Assembly (NCBI GenBank): GCA_003427395.1
Contig: BFEA01000910.1
Span: 3,292-28,040 of the forward strand
Length of the DNA stretch: 24,749 bases
Origin: Chara braunii
Lineage: Eukaryota > Streptophyta > Charophyceae > Charales > Characeae
Direction of reading: 5' to 3'
Part shown: in pieces, positions 8,645-16,816 of the stretch
Layout: each line of letters opens with the position of its first letter
How positions within the stretch are numbered: the stretch's first letter is position 1
Translations under genes and position numbers: made by a program
Notes under the pieces: model-generated
Told to the model about the DNA's origin: nothing
The model's input: only the letters and a program-made list of their open reading frames with translations
Databases searched by the model: none

Positions 8645-8928
8645 TCCCTAGTAAAATTTGCCAGGGGAACCATCGCACTCGAGGAGGCATGGACGATGAT
8701 CCTCGACTGCATGGTGAAACGGGCAGGCGGTGACTGCGGACCAGGTGCGGTAGGTTACGGTGGAAAATGCACGTGGTAACCCGGGTAGCGGGGGAAAGCT
8801 TTGAGCCCAGGAGAAGAAATTCCTTGGGCCCTCGAAAAGTTAGCAATTTCAATTTCAGTATGCTCAGTTTCCAGCATTTCGTAGTACTTATTTATTTATT
8901 CGTATTTTTTCGTTTCCGAGGAATTAAA
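8645..8928 (+). repeat. PLE pseudo-LTR, right copy, interrupted by gypsy
   Basis: Second copy of the 3389-3684 repeat. Homology runs from TCCCTAGTAAAATTTG to CCGAGGAATTAAA and stops exactly where the gypsy LTR begins (TGCAAGG at 8929). Six further bases matching the left copy (AGGTTA, 16078-16083) lie on the far side of the gypsy element, just before the Helitron terminus. This is therefore the beginning of a second PLE unit, split twice. Confidence 0.9.
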
Positions 8929-9852
8929 TGCAAGGAAGATGAGCAATAGCGAACTTCAGCAATCAAACAGCATCATATACACAAGACCAGATAGTCGTGA
9001 CCTCGAACCAACAGCAAGATTGCATCACGAGTTTCACCAAATAAGACGACACCAAGAGCTCAAAATTGACAATGCTGGTAAAGTCTCATCATCATCATCA
9101 ATGAAGAACCAATGTTGATATCCTATCTGGCACTCGGCGCCCAGACTACAGATGGCAGATCCTATCTAGCCTAGACTACAATGCCGCATGATGACGTCAA
9201 CAGCTTTCCCGAAGTACGAGCATACAGCGACCAATGTCGCACGCTTCGAGCACCAGGTATGTCTCTCGCCTTACTCACAACCTCGTTCCCCAACACATAG
9301 ATCCCACTTGCACCCAGGGACCACCCTGCGCCACACCCAGCTTACAGCAGCGCAGCTCGGCTATGGCTGCCTGCTCCTTCCCTGCTCGCCCGTGAGCGCG
9401 TAGGCGCCAGCCAGCAAATAGCGCAGCAGCGCTTTGCGCAACATGCAGCCAGCACCCGAATGGCCAATGCAGAGGCAGGCCCTTTGCTATATCGAAGTGG
9501 CCTGCCTGCATCCAGTCCTAGGAAGCTTCCAGTAAGCCCTGGTAGCCTGAGGCCCAGCACGAACGAGAACAGGCCGTGGGCCTGAGGTGGTTGCGTGCGC
9601 CCAACTGCCTTTGGCCTGTGTTTGGCCCAGTACCCGTATCCAGCCCAGGGCCTGCTTTCCATACATTCACACAGGCGGCCCAGGGTCTGGGTTCTCTCAA
9701 CCAACTGGCGCTGCGCAACTGCCTGAATTTCCTTGAGTTGCGTGGTGACCAAAATAGGGCCCTGAGGGCCTCGTCGAGCTTGCCTTCACTTAGGGCGGCC
9801 GGCTTGCTTCAGAATGGGGCCATACGGGGCTCATAGAGGCATTGGCCTCGCA
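8929..9852 (-). repeat. Gypsy 3' LTR (left on the plus strand)
   Basis: Begins TGCAAGGAAG and ends CTCGCA on the plus strand. It aligns end to end with 15151-16073. A short CATCATCATCATC tract lies near 9086. The small ORFs within it are also present in the other copy and have no recognisable content, so I treat it as noncoding. Confidence 0.95.
9192..9199. promoter_or_regulatory. TGACGTCA palindrome in LTR (bZIP/CRE-like)
   Basis: TGACGTCA is the consensus site for CREB/TGA-type bZIP factors and occurs in this LTR and, identically, in the other LTR at 15414-15421. An 8-base match could be chance. Conservation in both copies is expected anyway because LTRs are duplicated at insertion. Confidence 0.35.
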
Positions 9853-9865
9853 TTCCCTCCTCCTT
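9853..9865 (-). promoter_or_regulatory. Polypurine tract of the minus-strand gypsy element
   Basis: On the minus strand AAGGAGGAGGGAA directly precedes the LTR start TGCGAGG. This is the RNase H-resistant primer for plus-strand DNA synthesis, and its exact abutment on the LTR confirms the LTR boundary at 9852. Confidence 0.9.
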
Positions 9866-9889
9866 AGCTTCAACAGTCCTCTGAGAAGC

Positions 9890-10530
9890 TCATTCTTCAA
9901 TCATTGGGTGTTTTCCCTTCTGCAGAGATCTCTCGTAATGGGCTACAACTTGAGGAGCGGTCTGCATAAGTTCCTCCCTTGTGAACCAGCGGTCCTCCTT
10001 CGGATCAGTGTGATGTCGGAACCAAACGCGGTACTGCAGCTTCGGTTCCGAAGGACGTCCCCTGCCTGTTGGTCTTGCCAGTGGCAGCTCCCGGTGGTCC
10101 ACGATATCATCGATATCCACCTCTCCATCCATGGTTGGGGGCAACATTGAGCGGCGAGATGGAAACTGGTCGGTTTCTTTGAACATTCTGATCACATACT
10201 CCGTCCTTGCTATTTTCGGCATTGCTACTAACCTAGCATACTTACTAAATCTATCCACAATAACGAAGATGTGTCGCATCCCACTCTTGCTGGTGACTAG
10301 AGTATCCATGAAGTCCATGGACAGACTCTCACCAGGCCTTTTCGGAATCAGAAGGGGCTTCAGGAGCCCAAGAGGAGCCCGCATACCTGGCTTGTCCCTT
10401 TGACAGACTTGACAAGTCTCCACGTACAGTTGGGCATCTCGCATCATCGTGGGCCACCAAAACTGCTGCAGCAGATTAGCTGCGGTCTTTTTGTACCCAA
10501 AATGGCCGGTGGCATCGTGACACTCGTGTA
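9890..10530 (-). pseudogene. Gypsy integrase with deleted catalytic core and chromodomain-like tail
   Basis: The frame opens near 10530 with the HHCC zinc domain (HECH, GHFGYKK, then CQVC) and continues to the first catalytic Asp in GESLSMDFMD and to IVDRFSKYARLV. It then jumps, near 10170, from VIRMFKET to sequence typical of the C-terminal tail. The second Asp and the Glu of the DDE triad, and most of the C-terminal DNA-binding domain, are missing. The homologous integrase at 531-1787 suggests a loss of very roughly 700 bases. The tail (IDDIVDHR, YRVWF, RWFTREEL) is chromodomain-like. It cannot be catalytically active. The stop lies at 9890-9892, 24 bases from the PPT. Confidence 0.9.
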
Positions 10531-10706
10531 AAAATAAAACTACGCAAAGACTCCCTATTAGGAATACACAAACATTTATTCCCAGCCTTCTCGAGGAACA
10601 GCAAGCCGTTGACCAACTCCACCTCAGCAGAAGTCACTTTGTCCTTCGCTTCAAGTCTGCGGATGATCTCGGACATGAACGGATCCTCACGATAGGCTTC
10701 CACCAT
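10476..10706 (-). pseudogene. Gypsy pol segment between RNase H and integrase
   Basis: Reads the usual linker: RRLEAKDKVTSAEVELVNGLLFLE followed by CIPNRESLR, the region just before the integrase HHCC domain. The frame is lost near 10540, where the HHCC domain switches to the frame of the next segment. It also overlaps out of frame with the RNase H segment at 10634. Indels on both sides show independent frameshifts. Confidence 0.8.
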
Positions 10707-11062
10707 GGACTAACATTGTCCTCAAGCCCAAACTCAGTGATCAGCGCAGAGAAATCAGGTCTACGCGACAAGGCATCAGCAACCTTGTTGTACTCGCCCT
10801 TGATGTACTGCGGCTCGAAGTCATACTGCTCTATGACTTCGATCCAACGCTTGAGAACGTCAGAGAGTACCGGCTGAGTTCTCATCCATCTCAGGGTCTG
10901 ATGATCACTCCTAAGGATGACGAACCTCCCAAGGAGATAGTGTCTCCAATGGGTCAGAGCCTTGTACACCGCATAGAGTTCTTTCTCATAGGTGGAATTT
11001 GCCAAATTCTGAGACGACATCTTTTTGGACATGTACTCGACAGGCCTCAACTTTTTCCCCTC
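10634..11062 (-). pseudogene. Gypsy RNase H segment
   Basis: Removes RNA from RNA/DNA hybrids during reverse transcription. Motifs seen are YEKELYAVYKALTHWRHYL (catalytic Glu), LRSDHQTLRW (catalytic Asp) and GEYNKVADALSR (the C-terminal Ty3 signature). The first catalytic Asp (TTDASQYGIGAVLA) lies in the upstream RT frame, separated by a small indel at 11050-11065. The last 35 or so codons after FGLEDNV are out of frame relative to the element. Confidence 0.9.
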
Positions 11063-12199
11063 CTATCGTGCAAGTACGGCGCCTATGCCATATTGGCTAG
11101 CATCCGTAGTCACTATAAATGGCTTATCAGGATCAGGAAGTTTCAAGGCTTCGTAATGCGTCAACGCATGCTTCAGATGTCTGAAAGCAGCCTCGCATCT
11201 CTCAGTCCACTCCCATGGGGTGTCAAGGCGGGTCAGATCAGTCAAAGGGGCGGCAACTATGCTATAGTTCTCCACGAAGTTGCGATAGTAGCCGGTCATC
11301 CCTAAGAAAGATCTCATCTCAGTCACAGACTCAGGATGCAGCCAGTCACGAATGCTGGCCACCTTCACGTCATCGGGCTTCAACCCTTCCGCGGAAATCT
11401 CATGACCCAAGCACAAGACACGGGTGCGGCCAAACTCGCACTTCTGACCGTTGATCTTGAACTTGTGCTGTCGCAGGAGGCTGAGGACTTTGTCCAAGTG
11501 CGCAACGTGCTCCTCGACAGTCTTACTAAAAATAAGTATGTCATCGAGGTACACAATGACAAACTTATCCAAGTTGTCGTTGAATATCCGATTCATAGCG
11601 TGTTGAAAGGTGCCAGGAGCATTGCAAGGGCCGAAAGGCATCACCACAAACTCATACAGACCATACCTGGTCTGAAAGGCGGTTTTGTGTTGATCCTCGG
11701 GATGGATTGCAATCTGATGGTACCCGGACTTCAGATCTATCTTACTGAAGTACCGACACCCTTGCACTCTATCTAGCAAATCGTCGATGCGCGGTAGGGG
11801 CTCTCTGTTCTTAACAGTGATGGCATTGAGGCCCCTATAGTCAATGCACATCCTCAGAGTTCCCTCCTTCTTCTTAGATACAAATAATACTGGAGACCCA
11901 TAAGGAGAGACACTCAACCGGATCCAACCCTTCTCTACGAGTTCCTTAAGTTGTCGGCGAAGCTCATCGAGCTCACCTGGAGGCATCCGATAGATCCTAC
12001 CCTTCGGGATACTAGACCCTGGGATAATCTCTATCGCGTGGACGACCTTCCTCTCTACAACCCCTGTCGACTCTTCAAATAGATCAGGGTACTTGGCAAC
12101 TACTCCCTCTATCTCCGGCGGCATTTTCACCGGCTCGCCTGCAGCAGAGACATAAACTAAGTACATACCCTCCTCCACAACGCGGCCGCACACATGCAC
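11063..12199 (-). pseudogene. Gypsy reverse transcriptase
   Basis: Long uninterrupted RT frame. Motifs in order are PPGELDELRRQLKELVEKGWI, SPYGSPVLFVSKK, LRMCIDYRGLNAIT, FSKIDLKSGYHQI (catalytic Asp), FVVMPFGPCNAPGTFQ, FVIVYLDDILIFS (catalytic YLDD) and FLGMTGYYRNFV, then the start of RNase H (TTDASQYGIG). The RT core appears intact. The frame is broken upstream from the protease at about 12199 and downstream at 11063. The PFGPCNAP block (usually PFGLTNAP) carries substitutions. This segment is the best one for phylogenetic placement within chromoviruses. Confidence 0.95.
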
Positions 12200-12363
12200 C
12201 CATGGGACTCAATCAGACTACTAGCTTTAAACTTACGTAATCTGGTGGTCCCTCCACCTGGCAAAGTGTGTTTGACCACTTTTCGATCCCAGTCAAACCG
12301 GGGTTGTGCCACAGAGAGGTAGTACATACCTAACAACATGTCCATGGGGAGTTCATCGCTCAC
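12157..12363 (-). pseudogene. Gypsy protease-RT linker
   Basis: Contains ELPMDMLLGMYYLSVAQPRFDWDRK, matching the second half of Ty3-type aspartic proteases (usually LLGMDWL). The Asp after Met is Tyr here. It overlaps the RT segment out of frame and is separated from the active-site half by stops between 12363 and 12505, so the protease is broken. Confidence 0.8.
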
Positions 12364-12504
12364 TAGGAATCAGACGCGATGCCTCAATTCCCCTCCCTCG
12401 TACGGGAAACAACACTCCACATCTTGGAGGTAGTTATTGACTACCATGCGCTGTTTGTCGGCACAGGTCGACTCCACAAGTCGACTCAGGCGCTGCACTT
12501 GCCC

Positions 12505-12807
12505 CTATAAGGGCAGCCTCTCAACGCACGCGCGACTGATAAAGTTCCTAGTCAAGCAAGTGTCATAATAGGCCCCGGCCTTGCGGCCGCCAATGACCAC
12601 CTCGCTGACGAACATTTCACCCTTCGGGGCTTTGACTAGGGCCGTCCAAGAAGTTAGTGGGTCTGATCTAGACCACTCCTCTAGCTCCTCTAAGGACTCA
12701 AACACATTCATCGAACAGAGGCTCGATGGGTCTGAACATGTTTGCGGGACGATGCTGGAGTCAGTAGCTTGGGCCATCTCTCTAGATGGTGAGGGTGTCT
12801 CCACCAC
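12505..12807 (-). pseudogene. Gypsy protease, active-site half
   Basis: A retropepsin-type fold is indicated by GGRKAGAYYDTCLTRNFIS, aligned to the usual hydrophobic-D-[ST]-G-A-x-x-N-F-I-S. The catalytic triplet reads DTC instead of DTG or DSG, and the next residue is Leu rather than Ala, so activity is doubtful. Upstream are Ser/Glu-rich residues linking it to gag. The frame ends at 12505 shortly after the motif. Confidence 0.8.
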
Positions 12808-12836
12808 CTCGACCCTAGCAGGAACCGCTACTATTC

Positions 12837-13034
12837 CTACTGGCCCGACGTGTTTCCCGGAGCACTGCCAGAAGTATTAGCTACGTTGCGACCAACGGGG
12901 TGGGAGGATCCCAATGCCTGCCCCATCGTAGGCGGGATCTTATCGGTCACCTTCTTGTTTCGGCACTTGAACTGATTATGGTCGTATTGGCCACAACGAA
13001 TGCAAGCCTGCCGTGTGTACCGATCTCTCCACAC
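12837..13034 (-). pseudogene. Gypsy gag nucleocapsid: CCHC zinc knuckle
   Basis: CIRCGQYDHNQFKC is a perfect CX2CX4HX4C knuckle, which binds genomic RNA in the nucleocapsid. It is preceded by basic residues (MWRDRYTRQA) and lies in a different frame from the main gag segment, about 90 bases upstream. A frameshift therefore separates the gag core from its knuckle. Confidence 0.9.
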
Positions 13035-13125
13035 GTCCTCTGTGAGACGCGCTTTCTCCCATGGAGGAGCATTGGGGTCAACTTGACTCCTAGACCGGGA
13101 ACCTCCACAGCGTCTACCGGTCGCC

Positions 13126-14433
13126 TTACCTTTTTGGGCTACGACAACGACTACTCCTACCTTTTTGAGCTACGACAGCGACTACTCCACCCTCTGAAGC
13201 TTCTACGCTGCCAGCCTCTGAACCTACTCCTTCCTGGAAGTTGTCGTCTAATTTGATGGTTGAACCATCGTTATCGACAAACATAATACGACCCTTCGCC
13301 TTCCAGTTGGGAGGCAGTGTCTTCTTCCTACCGTCCGTTGTGGGGTTATGTCTATGCCCTATCTTCGCCTCAAGGTCTAGGGCCTTCTTGCTAAACGAGG
13401 CGGAGTTGTGAACATTGATGTTGGCCTCACCTGCCAACTGATTCCTGAGAGGCATTGAAAAGCATCTCAGGTAGGAGGTGAGTAAAACCTGGGGGTCATA
13501 GCGCACCCCAGGGACACAGATCAGACGCTCTACAGGGTCGGTGGCCTCCCTGATTGACTTAAACTGCCTCGTGTGTAGTGTCAAGGTCGCGTCAGTGGCC
13601 TTTTGAGCCTCCTGAGGATCATGCCACCTTTCCTCCACCATCTTGAGGAAGTCCTCCAGTTTCTGGTGGGCTGCCCAAGAGCGGAAGTCATGACCATATC
13701 CCTGTAGTTGCACCAAACCGCTCAACCATCGTGCTGCACTACCCTCTAGATAGGATGCATCCACAAGCACTTCCTCGTGCGGCGAGGTAAGCTTACACTT
13801 GGCATAGACCGGCACTGCCCTCAACCACGTGTCGAGGTTTTTGCCCCTCTTATCCCCTGTGAAAGGTTTGGGAGCGGCGATGGCCGTCTTTGGTACCCAC
13901 TGTGTTTGTCCCGGTCCCTGCATCACTCCTGGTTGTGGACCCTGTGACACAGGCTGCTGTGCTAGCTGCTGGGGCTGTATGCCCTGTTGCTGTACAGACT
14001 GCGAGACAGCAGGCTGCGTGGTAACCGCAACCTGCAATGGAGATTGGGTGAACATTGTCTGTACAGGAACCTGCAAACAAGATCCTGCTGATACCCCTCC
14101 TGATAGCGGCATGCCCAGGGAAACGATCGCAACCGATGATGGGGCTACATATGGGGATACCCCAGTCACCGGTGGGACAAAAGGAGGAGGTTGTACAACG
14201 GGCCAAGCACCAGGCCCAGACATTGGCGACGTTGTCTGCTCTCGCCCAACCAACAAGGCCAGACTTTGCTGAATGTCCTGAAGGATGGTTGTCTGATGGT
14301 CCTGCATCTCAACTACATTTAGCAGGACGGACCGTACGATCCTCACGTCATCAGTCACGTGCGTCAAGTCCATCTCCTCTAACTCACTAACGTCCGCTTG
14401 TCTCCGCTGCATCCTGGCTCTTCTTCTAATCAT
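13126..14433 (-). pseudogene. Gypsy gag core
   Basis: 435-codon frame. Residues 1-65 are acidic and helical (possible coiled coil), and about 66-180 are Pro/Gln/Val-rich and probably disordered. From about 190 comes the retrotransposon gag capsid-like domain (APKPFTGDKRGKNLDTWLRAV, EGSAARWLSGL, FLKMVEERWHD). The end is Lys/Arg-rich (KGRSSRCRSPKR), leading toward the CCHC knuckle in another frame. The start ATG overlaps the stop of the upstream frame by four bases (ATGA). That suggests a single-base frameshift, because the upstream frame reads like the natural N-terminus. Confidence 0.88.
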
Positions 14434-14741
14434 CCTAATGCCTTCTGTAGTTGTGCCTCCTGCAAAGCTGCTTGTTGTATAGCGATCTCGTGTGAAGTCA
14501 ACACTATTGGCTGGCTTGCCATTACGCCAGTGGACTGACTCTGGGTCTGCGCGACCATTGACCCGACAGATCTTGAACTACCGGCCTGAGTAGTCTGTTG
14601 CGCAGAGGTGGCCATGGCTTCCGAAGCTGTGGCTTCACTCACAAGTGCCCTGCTAGCCTCTGTTGCTCTAGCCCTCCTCTGCTGCTGACCAGATGCAGAT
14701 TGTGATGACCAGTCATTGCTTCGGCACAACCAGCATTGCAT
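14430..14741 (-). pseudogene. Gypsy gag N-terminal segment
   Basis: Starts at the first ATG of the frame (14741-14739) and reads Ser/Ala/Gln-rich sequence (SASGQQQRRARATEASRALV), then a Gln-rich helix (AIQQAALQEAQLQKALG), stopping four bases into the next frame. No domain is recognised. Its position, about 225 bases downstream of the nearer PBS, fits a gag start. It could alternatively be a separate small ORF translated upstream of gag. Confidence 0.6.
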
Positions 14742-14835
14742 GCCGTACCACCTCAACACCAATCACACATTAGATAGTTCTCATCACACTATCCAACACC
14801 CACATTACACCACGTAGCCTTCCTGGCGATCCCCT

Positions 14836-15165
14836 CACCTCCTGGGTCGCCTATCACTCGTCTCCGCCCTCGTCACTACACACCACTTACGGCCAAACTC
14901 GCCAAGCAGACCGCATGTATTTACCGCATAAGGCAGAAGACAAGCGCCAGATGAGCGCAATCGTACCACAACTCCGATACCAAATTGCAAGGAAGATGAG
15001 CACCTCCTGGGTCGCCTATCACTCGTCTCCGCCCTTGTCACTACACACCACTTACGGCCAAACTCGCCAAGTAGACCGCATGTATTTACCGCATAAGGCA
15101 GAAGACAAGCGCCAGATGAGCGCAATCATACCACAACTCCGATACCAAATTGCAAGGAAGATGAG
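14836..15165 (-). repeat. 165-bp tandem duplication spanning PBS and LTR edge
   Basis: Units 14836-15000 and 15001-15165 are head-to-tail and differ at three positions that I can see (CCCTCG/CCCTTG, AAGCAG/AAGTAG, AATCGT/AATCAT). Each unit holds leader sequence, the PBS and the first 15 bases of the LTR edge (TGCAAGGAAGATGAG). The element thus has two PBS copies and a stub of U5 between them. Confidence 0.97.
15135..15147 (-). promoter_or_regulatory. Primer binding site (initiator-Met-tRNA-like)
   Basis: On the minus strand TGGTATCGGAGTT begins three bases after the end of the 5' LTR. The common plant initiator-Met PBS begins TGGTATCAGAGC, differing at two of twelve positions. A second copy, created by the tandem duplication, lies at 14970-14982. 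Which tRNA primes synthesis is inferred. Confidence 0.8.
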
Positions 15166-16073
15166 CAATAGCGAACTTCAGCAATCAAACAACATTATAT
15201 ACACAAGACCAGATAGTCGTGACCTCGAACCAACAACAGAATTGCATCACGAGTTTTACCAAATAAGAAGACACCAAGAGCTCAAAATTGACAATGCTGG
15301 TAAAGTCTCATCATCATCATCAATGAAGAACCAATGTTGATATCCTATCTGGCGCTTGGCGCCCAGACTACAGATGGCAGATCCTATCTAGCCTAGACTA
15401 CAATGCTGCATGATGACGTCAACAGCTTTCCCGAAATACGAGCATACAGCGACCAATGTCGCACGCTTCCAGCACCAGGTATGTCTCTCGCCTTACTCAC
15501 AACCGCGTTCCCCAACACATAGATGCCACTTGCTTTCAAGGACCACCCTGCGCCACACCCAGCTTACAGCAGCGCAGCTCGGCTATGGCTGCCTGCTCCT
15601 TCCCTGCTCGCCCCTGAGCGCGTAGGCACTAGCCAGCAAATAGCGCAGCAGCGCTTGCGCAGCATGCAGCCAGTACTCGAATGGCCAATGCGGAGGCAGG
15701 CCCTTTGCTATATCGAAGTGGCCTGCCTGCGTCCAGTCCTAGGAAGCTTCCAGTAGGCCCCGCTAGCCTGCGGCCCAGCACGAACGAGAACAGGCCTTGG
15801 GCCTGAGGTGGTTGCATGCGCCCAACTGCCTTTGGCCTGTGTTTGGCCCAGTACCTGGATCCAGCTCAGGGCCTGCTCTCCATACATTCACACAGGCGGC
15901 CCAGGGCCTGGGTTCTCTCAACCAACTGGCGTTGCGCAACTGCCTGAATTTCCTTGAGTTGCGCGGTGACCAAAATAGGGCCTTGAGGGCCTTGTCGAGC
16001 CTGCCTTCACTAAGGGCGGCCGACTTGCTTCAGAATGGGGCCATACGGGGCTCATAGAGGCATTGGCCTCGCA
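15151..16073 (-). repeat. Gypsy 5' LTR (right on the plus strand)
   Basis: Aligns end to end with 8929-9852. Its edges are confirmed by the PBS on one side and by the restored PLE sequence on the other. As the 5' LTR of a minus-strand element it would hold the promoter. A TATATAA on the minus strand lies near 15194-15200, but that is only about 45 bases from the LTR edge and is altered in the other LTR, so I do not call it the promoter. Confidence 0.95.
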
Positions 16074-16083
16074 TAATAGGTTA

Positions 16084-16117
16084 CTAGCTAAGCGCCCGCG
16101 GTGCGAGCGGTGCGGGC
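16084..16117 (-). other. Helitron 3' terminus: hairpin plus CTAG
   Basis: On the minus strand GCCCGC (complement of 16112-16117) and GCGGGC (complement of 16094-16099) form a perfect 6-bp GC stem with a 12-base loop. Six bases then lead to CTAG, the final four bases of the element (CTRR consensus). The hairpin is the transposition termination signal in Helitrons. The distance to CTAG is slightly shorter than the 10-12 bases usually quoted. Confidence 0.85.
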
Positions 16118-16129
16118 TATGCGCGCAAA

Positions 16130-16626
16130 AATAAGAAATGTTGTAGGGAACCTAACACAAACCACTCACATAAACTGAAACAGACTTTAAAAAAAAAAAT
16201 TGAGTCACAGGGTAATAAAGAATAGCCCAAAACTGGCTACGAAGTCTGAGTTTAACTGAAGAAAAAAAAAAGTGACAAATTGAAAAATCAATTTAAATCA
16301 TAAAAAAAAAAAGNAGGAGGAAGGCCGAGGAGAGACAGAGACAGACAAAGAGAGATAGAAAGAAAAGAAAAGATAGAGACATAGAGAGAGAGAGAGAGNG
16401 AGAGAGAGAGAGAGAGAGAGCAACAAAAGAGCAAAGAATAAAGAAACACCAACACCAGTATACAAAGAGAAAAAGTTTAATATGAGGATTTATCGTTCCA
16501 TTAAAGTTAGCAAGTGTCCGCAATTTGATCAAGGCACAATTATTGCGTAATGGAATCCACCTTGACTTTAAAAAACGCAATAATCAAAATTATTATTATT
16601 ATTATTATTTTTTATTTTTTATTTTT

Positions 16627-16689
<63 letters not shown>

Positions 16690-16816
16690 ATCTCTTTTGT
16701 AAGGGCAATTACTTAATCAAAACCGAAACTGACCATAAAAAAATCTGCCATTAAGGAAACGCCTGGACGACCGCCCAATCAACATCTCTCACTTCCTATC
16801 TCTCTTATAAGACCAA
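16130..16816. repeat. Microsatellite-rich Helitron 3' region
   Basis: No gene. It holds several A8-A11 runs, a (GA)n tract at 16383-16420 with an ambiguous base at 16399, a (TTA)n tract near 16589-16606 and a (TC)n tract at about 16631-16686. A second ambiguous base is at 16314. The GA and TC tracts are inverted relative to each other across about 210 bases and could pair. Ambiguous bases mark assembly uncertainty. Confidence 0.9.

Larger units (their letters stand above)
3389..8928 (+). mobile_element. Penelope-like element with upstream GIY-YIG domain, decayed
   Basis: A non-LTR-type retroelement. The RT has the PLE-style motifs HKDLGKWRPIV, GIPMGENSSPPLA and FMDD. The GIY-YIG nuclease segment (about 5938-6220) lies upstream of the RT (7336-8567), whereas canonical Penelope elements carry it at the C-terminus. 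An N-terminal position is known from the Chlamys/Naiad branch of PLEs, which includes green-lineage members. Upstream lie a CCHC knuckle, a coiled coil and a SAP-like motif. A direct repeat (3389-3684 and 8645-8928) brackets the body, as expected for PLE pseudo-LTRs or tandem copies. At least six in-frame stops, several frameshifts and one tandem duplication make it non-autonomous. The second repeat copy is interrupted by the gypsy element at 8929 and by the Helitron at 16084. Confidence 0.85.
8929..16073 (-). mobile_element. Complete Ty3/gypsy chromovirus, decayed, nested in PLE
   Basis: 7145 bp with LTRs at both ends (924 and 923 bp) beginning TG and ending CA. A PPT abuts the 3' LTR and a PBS lies three bases from the 5' LTR. 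Gene order on the minus strand is gag, protease, RT, RNase H, integrase, chromodomain-like tail. The LTR pair differs at about 13 positions in the first 360 aligned bases, so insertion was not very recent. Flanks are TAAA (8925-8928) and TAAT (16074-16077), an imperfect 4-bp target duplication. Collapsing it recreates the PLE repeat seen at 3661-3684 with two mismatches over the last 17 bases. Frameshifts, a changed protease active site and an integrase deletion make it non-autonomous. Confidence 0.95.

Noticed and set aside
9188-9836. Plus- and minus-strand ORFs inside the LTRs (also 15410-16057)
   Set aside because: Both LTR copies carry them because LTRs are duplicated at insertion, so the duplication is no evidence of coding. 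No domain is recognised.
9842-11776. Plus-strand ORFs across the gypsy pol region
   Set aside because: Antisense shadows of integrase, RNase H and RT, whose motifs are clear on the minus strand.
15194-15200. Minus-strand TATATAA as gypsy promoter
   Set aside because: Only about 45 bases from the U5 edge of the LTR and changed to TATATGA in the other LTR. R and U5 would be implausibly short.
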